Assembly: GCA_023423235.1 (NCBI GenBank)
Contig: JAFAFY010000259.1
Coordinates: 1 to 7,702 of the forward strand
Direction of reading: 5' to 3'
Source: Pseudomonadota bacterium
Lineage (GTDB): Bacteria; Pseudomonadota; Gammaproteobacteria; Xanthomonadales; Xanthomonadaceae
Length of the DNA: 7,702 bases
Of this stretch, positions 1 to 4,307 are shown one piece after another. Numbering within the stretch: the first letter of the stretch is position 1; each line of letters begins with the position of its first letter. The position numbers were made by a program, and so were the translations under genes. Below the pieces are notes generated by a model that was not told where the DNA came from, made no database searches, and worked only from the letters and a program-made list of their open reading frames with translations.

Positions 1-62
1 TCGACCCGGCCTTCCGGCAGCGGGTTGTTCATCAGGCGCGCGACGGTCTGGTTCACTCCCAT
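1..62 (-). CDS. nuoB: NADH-quinone oxidoreductase subunit B, N-terminal fragment (runs off the window)
   Basis: Only the first 20 codons are present; the gene continues past base 1. It reads MGVNQTVARLMNNPLPEGRV, which resembles the start of NuoB from xanthomonads, where a short lead is followed by an N-P-x-P-E-G-R-V stretch. NuoB is the peripheral-arm subunit of respiratory complex I that carries the N2 iron-sulfur cluster next to the quinone site; the cluster cysteines lie outside the window. The ATG at 62-60 overlaps the end of nuoA by 10 nt in another frame. A ribosome-binding sequence AAGGGAG lies 7 nt upstream, inside nuoA. The overlap indicates translational coupling in a nuo operon. 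The call rests on a short peptide plus position directly after nuoA. Confidence 0.85.
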   Translation of the reverse strand, partial: MGVNQTVARLMNNPLPEGRV

Positions 63-409
63 TCCAGCGCTCCCTTCTTCCACACGTAGATGAAGCCGAG
101 CAGCAGCATGCCGGCGAAGATGCCCATCTCGATCAGGCCGAGCATGCCCAGCTCGCGGAACACGGTGGCCCAGGGCACGATGAAGATGATTTCCAGGTCG
201 AAGACGATGAACTGGATCGCGATCAGGTAGTAGCGCACGTCGAACTGCATGCGCGCGTCGCCGAATGCCTCGAATCCGCACTCGTAGGGCGACAGCTTTT
301 CCAGCGACGGGCGCTTGGGCCCGAGCAGGTTGCCAATGATCAGCAAGGCGATGCCGATCCCCGTGGCAACGATCAGGAACAGCAGGGTCGGCAGATATTC
401 GGCCAGCAC
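53..409 (-). CDS. nuoA: NADH-quinone oxidoreductase subunit A
   Basis: NuoA is a small membrane subunit of the proton-pumping NADH dehydrogenase (complex I), located at the junction of the membrane arm and the quinone site. The 118-residue product has the usual length and three predicted membrane helices (about 6-28, 61-80 and 88-110). Family marks are PYECGFE at 41-47 and the FDVRYYLIAIQFIVFDLEII stretch at 56-75. D71 and E73 match the conserved acidic pair in helix 2 (D79/E81 of E. coli NuoA). The start is a GTG at 409-407 that begins VLAEYLP, with a modest GAGAG upstream. The frame stays open upstream to about 547, but that part has no family resemblance and is rich in Arg and Cys, so the GTG is preferred. 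It is the first gene of the nuo operon, transcribed from the promoter at 547-576. Confidence 0.95.
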   Translation of the reverse strand: MLAEYLPTLLFLIVATGIGIALLIIGNLLGPKRPSLEKLSPYECGFEAFGDARMQFDVRYYLIAIQFIVFDLEIIFIVPWATVFRELGMLGLIEMGIFAGMLLLGFIYVWKKGALEWE

Positions 410-431
410 TCGGATGTTCTCTCGGCTACTC

Positions 432-446
432 GCCGCACAATGCGGC
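432..446 (-). promoter_or_regulatory. Short leader hairpin just upstream of nuoA
   Basis: On the minus strand GCCGCA and TGCGGC form a perfect 6-bp stem with a 3-nt loop. It ends 22 nt before the nuoA GTG and is not followed by a T-run, so it is not a terminator. It would sit in the mRNA just upstream of the weak ribosome-binding site. Any effect on translation or mRNA stability is inference. Confidence 0.4.
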
Positions 447-546
447 CTTGGCTCGACGTCGATGACGCCGCACTCGGAACGCGAACGTCCCGCAATACGA
501 GTCCAGGCAGCCGGCAGACAACGCCGGGGCTGTTGGAATCCGCGCA

Positions 547-576
547 ATTGTACCGGTTACAGAACTGATCAGTAAA
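547..576 (-). promoter_or_regulatory. Sigma-70-type promoter for the nuo operon
   Basis: On the minus strand a -35 box TTTACT (576-571; 4 of 6 to TTGACA) is followed after 18 nt by a -10 box TACAAT (552-547; 5 of 6 to TATAAT). This is one of the few AT-rich spots in the region. Transcription would start near 540, giving a leader of about 130 nt before the nuoA GTG. The position just downstream of the tRNA terminator fits a new transcription unit. A 10-bp perfect palindrome, ACTGATCAGT (564-573), covers the 3' half of the -35 box and part of the spacer. Confidence 0.7.
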
Positions 577-717
577 CGATTTCGCCGTGCCGATCGATGC
601 CATCGGCGCGTCGCCGCCGCCCGGCGCGCAGCGCATGCGTGTGCGACAGGCCGGCGATGCGCACGCGAACGATCCGCATCCGCGGATACGCCGTCGCGCC
701 CGCCCCGCCACAACGCG

Positions 718-739
718 AAAACCCCGCTTTCGCGGGGTT
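718..739 (-). terminator. Rho-independent terminator of tRNA-Leu
   Basis: On the minus strand CCCCGC and GCGGGG form a 6-bp GC stem (722-727 with 732-737) with a GAAA tetraloop. Two A-T pairs extend it, and TTTT follows at 721-718. It lies 38 nt beyond the CCA end of the tRNA and would end both the tRNA transcript and any read-through from tpiA-secG. It insulates that unit from the nuo promoter. Confidence 0.85.
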
Positions 740-777
740 CCGGTTCCAGCGCGCACCAGCCGGTGCGATGTTGCAGA

Positions 778-862
778 TGGTGCCCAAGGGGGGACTCGAA
801 CCCCCACGACCTAAGCCGCTACCACCTCAAGGTAGTGCGTCTACCAATTCCGCCACCTGGGC
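778..862 (-). tRNA. tRNA-Leu, anticodon GAG, CCA encoded
   Basis: The 85-nt gene folds into a complete cloverleaf. The acceptor stem pairs GCCCAGG (862-856) with CTTGGGC, with one G-U pair. A74-like discriminator A is followed by an encoded CCA at 780-778. The anticodon stem pairs CTACC with GGTAG around the loop TTGAGGT, which places GAG at positions 34-36 (reads CUC and CUU). A long variable arm (CGGC, TTAG loop, GTCG) marks it as class II. The T arm is GGGGG-TTCGAGT-CCCCC. It follows secG, as E. coli leuU (also a GAG tRNA-Leu) does. Confidence 0.97.
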
Positions 863-936
863 AATCTTTTGGTACGTCGGCAACCCGTACCCGAAACTCG
901 TCTCCGCGCGGACCGACCGGCCTTGCGGGGCCGCGC

Positions 937-964
937 ATTATAGCCGGATCGACCGGCCTATCAA
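937..964 (-). promoter_or_regulatory. Near-consensus sigma-70 promoter for tRNA-Leu
   Basis: On the minus strand TTGATA (964-959; 5 of 6 to the -35 consensus) is followed after 16 nt by a perfect TATAAT (942-937). Transcription would start near 930, about 68 nt before the mature tRNA 5' end, so the precursor has a 5' leader to be removed by RNase P. The -35 box begins 8 nt after the secG stop codon. The stretch between the -10 box and the tRNA is GC-rich directly after TATAAT, as expected for a stable-RNA discriminator, which hints at stringent control (inference). Confidence 0.85.
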
Positions 965-972
965 TCCGCCAA

Positions 973-1407
973 TCACTCCGCCGGAGGCGCTTCGGGCACG
1001 CTGGCAGGCGCGTTGTCGGCCGCCGGCGCCTCGGGCACCGAATTGGCGGCAGGCGGCTGCACGGCCTCGGGGGCTGCAGGCACGGCGTTCTGCGCCTCGG
1101 GGGTGACCGGCACCGCCGGCACCTGCGACTGCGACGACATCACGCCCAGGTCCATGTCCATGGCATTGGGGTTGGCGCGGTGCATGGCGTACCAGGCCAT
1201 GAACAGCGTGATGACGAAGAAGGAGATCGCCAGCCACTTGGTGGCCTTGCTGAGGAAGTTCGAGGACCCCCGCGCGCCGAACACCGTTGCCGAGGCGCCG
1301 CCGCCGAAACCGGAGCCGGCCTGGGCACCGGCGCCACGCTGCATCAGGATCAGCGCGATCATCGCGATGGCGATGATGACGAACAGGATGTTGAGGATCA
1401 GCAGCAT
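973..1407 (-). CDS. secG: Preprotein translocase subunit SecG
   Basis: SecG is the small inner-membrane partner of SecY and SecE in the general protein export channel. The 144-residue product has two membrane helices (about 2-22 and 57-74). Between them lies the conserved cytoplasmic stretch LMQRGAGAQAGSGFGGGASA (21-40), followed by TVFGARGSSNFL. After residue about 92 comes a low-complexity tail rich in Pro, Ala, Val and Glu, about 50 residues long; E. coli SecG is 110 residues in total. The ATG at 1407 opens directly into helix 1; the ribosome-binding site is weak. It lies 64 nt after tpiA with no recognisable promoter or terminator between them, so co-transcription is likely. Confidence 0.96.
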   Translation of the reverse strand: MLLILNILFVIIAIAMIALILMQRGAGAQAGSGFGGGASATVFGARGSSNFLSKATKWLAISFFVITLFMAWYAMHRANPNAMDMDLGVMSSQSQVPAVPVTPEAQNAVPAAPEAVQPPAANSVPEAPAADNAPASVPEAPPAE

Positions 1408-1471
1408 TGGCTTGGCGCTCGGGAACGGGTTCTGGTTTCGGTTGGGATGCCGGGACGGGCCGCGACTGCGG

Positions 1472-2221
1472 TCAGCGCACCGCGGCCCTGACGATGGCGA
1501 GGAAGTCGCCGGCCACCAGCGACGCGCCGCCGATCAGTCCGCCGTCGATATCCGGCTGCGCGAACAGCGCGGCCGCATTGTCGGGCTTGACGCTGCCGCC
1601 GTACAGGATCGGCAGCGAATCGGCGATATTAGCATCCCGCGCCGCCACTTCGCTACGGATGAAGGCGTGCACCGCCTGGGCCTGTTCCGGCGTCGCGGTG
1701 CGGCCGGTGCCGATGGCCCAGACCGGCTCGTAGGCCACCGCGGCGCCGGCGAACGCGGCCGCGGTCACCAGATCCAGCACCGGGCGCAGCTGCGAGGCGA
1801 TGGTGTCCTCGGTCAGCCCCGCCTCGCGCTGCTGCAGGGTTTCGCCCACGCACAGGATCGGCCGCAGGCCGGCGTTGACCGCGGCCAGGAACTTGCGGGC
1901 GACATGTTCGCTGCTCTCGTTGTGGTACTGGCGGCGCTCGGAATGGCCGACCAGCCCGAAGCGCGCGCCGACATCGACCAGCATCCGCGCCGCGACCTCG
2001 CCGGTGTAGGCACCCTCCTGGTTGCTGCTGACGTCCTGGGCGCCGAACTCGACCGGGCTGTCCTCGAAGTCCTCGACCAGGTCGCCCAGGTACGGCAGCG
2101 GCGGCAGGATCACCACTTCGACACCGTCCACCAGGCCTTCGGCGATGCGGGAAACGAGCTCGGTGGCGAACGTGCGGCTGCCGTGCAGCTTCCAGTTGCC
2201 GGCGACGATGCGTGGGCGCAT
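1472..2221 (-). CDS. tpiA: Triose-phosphate isomerase
   Basis: This cytoplasmic enzyme interconverts dihydroxyacetone phosphate and glyceraldehyde 3-phosphate in glycolysis and gluconeogenesis. The 249-residue protein is full length for this TIM-barrel family. Catalytic residues are all visible: N9 and K11 in GNWK, electrophile H93 in GHSERR, and general base E165 in AYEPVWAIGTG, which opens the active-site lid loop. The phosphate-binding YGGSV (207-211) and GGASL (231-235) are also present. The ATG at 2221 has AAGGA 5 nt upstream. The gene is divergent from the SDR gene (138 bp between starts) and probably leads a tpiA-secG unit. Confidence 0.98.
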   Translation of the reverse strand: MRPRIVAGNWKLHGSRTFATELVSRIAEGLVDGVEVVILPPLPYLGDLVEDFEDSPVEFGAQDVSSNQEGAYTGEVAARMLVDVGARFGLVGHSERRQYHNESSEHVARKFLAAVNAGLRPILCVGETLQQREAGLTEDTIASQLRPVLDLVTAAAFAGAAVAYEPVWAIGTGRTATPEQAQAVHAFIRSEVAARDANIADSLPILYGGSVKPDNAAALFAQPDIDGGLIGGASLVAGDFLAIVRAAVR

Positions 2222-2251
2222 GGCGGTCCTTCGAATGACGGGAGGCCGCCG

Positions 2252-2257
2252 ATTCTA
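2252..2257 (-). promoter_or_regulatory. Candidate -10 box for tpiA
   Basis: TAGAAT on the minus strand (5 of 6 to TATAAT) lies 30 nt before the tpiA ATG and would give a leader of about 24 nt. I cannot assign a convincing -35 box: the position 17 nt upstream reads TACCCC. A GCCTG/CAGGC dyad (2260-2272) sits immediately upstream, where a regulator or a structured spacer could lie. Confidence 0.45.
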
Positions 2258-2330
2258 GGGCCTGCGGCAGGCGCGGGGTAGCGCGCAGCGCGCGGGCGAT
2301 TGCCCGGACGATGGGCTAGGCTGCCGCGGT

Positions 2331-2346
2331 GCCCGCGACCGCGGGC
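2331..2346 (+). promoter_or_regulatory. GC hairpin just upstream of the SDR ribosome-binding site
   Basis: GCCCGC (2331-2336) and GCGGGC (2341-2346) form a 6-bp stem with a 4-nt loop that ends 3 nt before the GGGAGG ribosome-binding site at 2350-2355. It has no T-run. The overlapping dyad CGCGGT/ACCGCG offers an alternative pairing. Whether it affects translation is unknown. Confidence 0.35.
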
Positions 2347-2359
2347 GACGGGAGGCGTG

Positions 2360-3214
2360 ATGTTCGAGCAGGCGATGCCGGAGCAGGCGATCCAGGTGCA
2401 GGTGATGTCAGGGCAGGCACGGCCGGGGTGGGCGCTGGTCACCGGGGCGTCGAGCGGCATCGGCGCGGCGATCGCGCGGGCACTGGCGCGGCGCGGCATT
2501 CCGCTGATCCTGACCGCGCGCCGGCTCGAGCGCCTGGAAGCGCTGGCCGACACGCTGCGCGGCCAGGTCGAGGTGGTCGTGATCGCCCTCGACCTGGCCG
2601 ACCCAGGCGCACCGGCGGCGCTGCAGGCGGAGATCGAACGCCGCGACCTGCCGCTGCGGATGCTGGTCAACAACGCCGGCTACGGCCTGCCGGGGCGCTA
2701 CCTGGCCAGCGACTGGCCGGCGCACGCGCGTTTCCTGCAGGTGATGGTGACCGCGGTCAGCGAGTTGACCTGGCGCCTGCTGCCTGCGATCCGGGCGTCG
2801 GGCAACGGCGCCATCCTCAACGTCGCCTCGCTCGCGGCGCTGATGCCCTCCGCCGATGGCCAGACCTTGTACGCGCCGGTCAAGAGCTACCTGGTCAAGT
2901 TCAGCGAGGCGTTGTCGCTGGAGAACGCCGATGCCGGCGTGCGCGTGGTCGCGCTATGCCCGGGCTTTACCTGGTCGGAATTCCACGACGTCACCGGCAC
3001 CCGCGCGTCGATGTCGAAGCTGCCTTCGTGGATGTGGCTCGACGCCGACGCAGTTGCCGAATGCGGGCTGGAAGCGCTGGCGCGCGGCAACCGCGTGACC
3101 GTGGTGCCCGGCTGGCGCTACCGCCTGCTGCACGCGGTCACCCGGCACCTGCCCGATGCCTTCCTGCTGCGGCGGATGGCGAAGAACTCGCGCCGGATCC
3201 GGCCGCTGGACTGA
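2360..3214 (+). CDS. Short-chain dehydrogenase/reductase (SDR), classical type, substrate unknown
   Basis: The 284-residue product is a classical SDR, a Rossmann-fold NAD(P)H oxidoreductase. The nucleotide motif TGASSGIG is at 28-35 and NNAG at 104-107. The catalytic set is S157, Y171 and K175 (YAPVK), and PG follows at 201-202. The basic ARR at about 53-55, at the end of beta-strand 2, suggests NADPH preference. The C-terminus (about 250-284) is strongly basic and hydrophobic, without a clear membrane helix. The ATG at 2360 follows GGGAGG by 4 nt. Residues 3-22, before the fold, come from a 15-bp DNA repeat; M16 (base 2405) is a possible alternative start. The gene is monocistronic: a terminator follows at 3305-3328. 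Substrate and pathway cannot be told from sequence. Confidence 0.9.
   Translation: MFEQAMPEQAIQVQVMSGQARPGWALVTGASSGIGAAIARALARRGIPLILTARRLERLEALADTLRGQVEVVVIALDLADPGAPAALQAEIERRDLPLRMLVNNAGYGLPGRYLASDWPAHARFLQVMVTAVSELTWRLLPAIRASGNGAILNVASLAALMPSADGQTLYAPVKSYLVKFSEALSLENADAGVRVVALCPGFTWSEFHDVTGTRASMSKLPSWMWLDADAVAECGLEALARGNRVTVVPGWRYRLLHAVTRHLPDAFLLRRMAKNSRRIRPLD
2366..2425 (+). repeat. Four-unit imperfect 15-bp tandem repeat in the 5' end of the SDR gene
   Basis: Four consecutive 15-nt units begin at 2366, 2381, 2396 and 2411: GAGCAGGCGATGCCG, GAGCAGGCGATCCAG, GTGCAGGTGATGTCA and GGGCAGGCACGGCCG. Units 1 and 2 agree at the first 11 positions. They encode degenerate pentapeptides EQAMP, EQAIQ, VQVMS and GQARP, which make up nearly the whole N-terminal extension ahead of the Rossmann fold. 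The period is a multiple of three, so copy-number change would keep the reading frame. Confidence 0.8.
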
Positions 3215-3304
3215 GCACCCGCTCATCGGCTGCCGGCCGGAGACTGCCGGAAACCTCGCAGCCAAGGGTTGCTGCACTGCGGCATCCGTCACAGAATACG
3301 TATC

Positions 3305-3328
3305 CCGGCTTCGGCCGGTTTCTTTTTT
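3305..3328 (+). terminator. Rho-independent terminator after the SDR gene
   Basis: CCGGC (3305-3309) and GCCGG (3314-3318) enclose a TTCG tetraloop, a very stable loop, and are followed by TTTCTTTTTT (3319-3328). It lies 90 nt beyond the SDR stop. It separates SDR transcription from the DUF481 gene, so the two are unlikely to form a simple operon. Confidence 0.9.
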
Positions 3329-3399
3329 CGGGGCTCCGCATCGGGCGCGATCGATCCGCGCACGCACTCGCCTGCCACCGGCCACGCAGCTGGCCGACG

Positions 3400-3425
3400 A
3401 TGCCGCGGCCGCACCGCCGCGGCAT
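3400..3425 (+). promoter_or_regulatory. Perfect 10-bp inverted repeat upstream of DUF481
   Basis: ATGCCGCGGC (3400-3409) pairs exactly with GCCGCGGCAT (3416-3425) across a 6-nt loop. It lies 53 nt before the DUF481 ATG and has no T-run after it. It could be a binding site for a dimeric regulator or a hairpin in the mRNA leader; the sequence alone does not decide. The arms are pure GC apart from their outer AT pairs, so chance formation in this GC-rich DNA is easier than usual. Confidence 0.45.
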
Positions 3426-3478
3426 GGCGCGCCCGCACGACGCACCCCGACCCTTTTCCCCACTGCTGGAGCTCCATC

Positions 3479-4189
3479 ATGCGTCACCTGCTTTCCCTCG
3501 CGCTGGCCGCCGCCGCGCTGTCCCCCGCCCTCGCCTGCGCCGCCGAAGAAGGCTGGAGCGGCAGCGGCGAACTCGGCCTGGCGATTTCCAAGGGAAATAC
3601 CGACAGCGAGACCCTGGTCGGCAAGCTGGCGGTCGCGCGCGAGGACGAAACCTGGAAGCACGCGCTCAACCTGGCGTTCCTGTACGGCAAGAGCGACGAC
3701 ATCAAGACCGCGCGTCGCTACGAGGTGTTCGGCTCCAGCGGCTACCGCCTGGGCGCGCGCAGCTACGTGTTCGGCTCCGGCCGCAACGAGCGCGACCAGT
3801 TCAGCACCAACGAGTACCAGACCACCCTGGCCGGCGGCTACGGCTTCGAGGCGATCATGCGCGAGGAAACCAAACTCGTGTTCGAGATCGGCCCCGGCTA
3901 CCGTTGGGCCAAGGAGCAGGACGTGCGCGTGCACAACAACGAGGCGATCGCCCGCGGTTTCATGGATTTCAGCCACCAGCTCACCGCGACCACGCGCCTG
4001 TACGACGTGCTGCTGGTCGAGGCCGGCGCCGACAACACCTTCGTGCGCAACGATTTCGGCGTGGAAGTGAAGATGACCGACGCACTGGCGCTGAAGGCCG
4101 GTTTCGAGGTCCGCCACAACACCGAGGTCACCGAGGACCGCAAGCGCACCGACACGCTGACGACGGTCAACGTGGTGTACGGGTTCTAG
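3479..4189 (+). CDS. DUF481 family outer-membrane beta-barrel protein (YdiY-like), secreted
   Basis: The 236-residue product starts with a Sec signal peptide: MRH, a hydrophobic Leu/Ala core (4-19), then an A-C-A site with likely cleavage after residue 21. C20 is in ALAC, a poor lipobox, so a lipoprotein is less likely. The mature part begins GWSGSGELGLAISKGNTDSE, a typical DUF481 start, and continues as alternating short strands rich in aromatic and charged residues. It ends NVVYGF with a C-terminal Phe, the signal for outer-membrane barrel insertion. The family includes E. coli YdiY, described as acid- or salt-induced; the molecular function is unknown. The ATG at 3479 is chosen because it starts the signal peptide and has GGAG 7 nt upstream. 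It is convergent with the oxygenase gene. Confidence 0.92.
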   Translation: MRHLLSLALAAAALSPALACAAEEGWSGSGELGLAISKGNTDSETLVGKLAVAREDETWKHALNLAFLYGKSDDIKTARRYEVFGSSGYRLGARSYVFGSGRNERDQFSTNEYQTTLAGGYGFEAIMREETKLVFEIGPGYRWAKEQDVRVHNNEAIARGFMDFSHQLTATTRLYDVLLVEAGADNTFVRNDFGVEVKMTDALALKAGFEVRHNTEVTEDRKRTDTLTTVNVVYGF

Positions 4190-4307
4190 GAGCCGGGATT
4201 GGTGATTCGTGATTAGTGATTCGAAAGAGCGGCTTGCTTGGCCGGAACGAAAACAGCGCCTCTGAAGGGCGCTGTTTCCAATCACCAATCACCAATTACG
4301 AATCACG
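4190..4307. repeat. Inverted heptamer-repeat arrays flanking a central hairpin
   Basis: The whole gap between two convergent stop codons is one structured element. The left array (about 4195-4223) consists of units of the form NGTGATT: (C)GGGATT, GGTGATT, CGTGATT, AGTGATT, then CG. The right array (about 4278-4306), read on the minus strand, has CGTGATT, CGTAATT, GGTGATT, GGTGATT, then GG. The arrays are inverted relative to each other, with 25 of 30 positions matching between 4197-4226 and the complement of 4275-4304. They bracket the hairpin at 4251-4277. The arrays are clearly more AT-rich than the surrounding genes. I recall similar GATTCG/GATTGG heptad tracts between genes in xanthomonads, but know no named family for them. 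Confidence 0.85.
4251..4277. terminator. Bidirectional terminator hairpin between DUF481 and the oxygenase gene
   Basis: AAACAGCGCC (4251-4260) and GGCGCTGTTT (4268-4277) form a perfect 10-bp stem around a 7-nt loop. On the minus strand the stem runs into TTTT then CG; on the plus strand it ends in only three T. It should therefore work better for the accD-glmM-oxygenase transcript than for DUF481, though the convergent layout suggests use by both. It is the core of the larger inverted element at 4190-4307. Confidence 0.75.

Larger units (their letters stand above)
410..717. other. Intergenic region between nuoA and the tRNA-Leu terminator
   Basis: No gene is supported in this 308-bp stretch. 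Several frames are open on both strands, but they are rich in Arg, Ala and Pro and match no family I know. It holds the nuo promoter with its palindrome and a roughly 130-nt untranslated leader for nuoA. Two small palindromic elements lie in that leader: TCGACGTCGA at 453-462 and a hairpin at 432-446. Upstream of the promoter, at 577-717, I see only GC-rich sequence with short dyads, such as the 6-bp arms GCCGAT/ATCGGC at 589-594 and 602-607. Confidence 0.7.
3215..3478. other. Intergenic region between the SDR and DUF481 genes
   Basis: This 264-bp stretch holds the terminator of the SDR gene (3305-3328), a 10-bp inverted repeat (3400-3425) and the DUF481 ribosome-binding site (3468-3471). A DUF481 promoter must lie in 3329-3460 or further upstream, but I find no convincing -35/-10 pair there: the sequence is GC-rich with no TATAAT-like hexamer. 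Open frames across the region are Arg/Ala/Pro-rich and unsupported. Confidence 0.65.

Noticed and set aside
763..1106. Plus-strand open frames crossing the tRNA, with peptides such as KGGLEPPRP and RGDSNPHDLS
   Set aside because: These are antisense translations of tRNA-Leu, a well-known source of spurious gene calls. The cloverleaf on the minus strand explains the sequence.
1013..2281. A 422-codon plus-strand open frame across secG and tpiA
   Set aside because: It is a shadow of two certain genes on the other strand; its Asp/Arg/Ala-rich composition matches no family and results from high third-position GC.
2308..2322. Possible plus-strand SDR promoter around TTGCCC and TAGGCT
   Set aside because: The -10 match is 3 of 6 and the spacing is about 11 nt; no credible pair was found in the divergent region on that strand.
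3272..3300. Possible plus-strand promoter TTGCTG, 17 nt, CAGAAT
   Set aside because: Both boxes are poor matches and the pair lies directly before the terminator at 3305-3328, so it would make no useful transcript for DUF481.
3479..3541. DUF481 protein as a lipoprotein, with Cys at residue 20
   Set aside because: The residues before the Cys are A-L-A, a poor lipobox; an A-C-A signal peptidase I site and a C-terminal Phe barrel signal fit a normal outer-membrane protein better.
2329..4212. A 627-codon plus-strand open frame spanning the SDR gene, its terminator and DUF481
   Set aside because: It runs through a strong terminator and lies out of frame with two genes that have clear motifs; composition is Arg/Ala/Gly-rich throughout.
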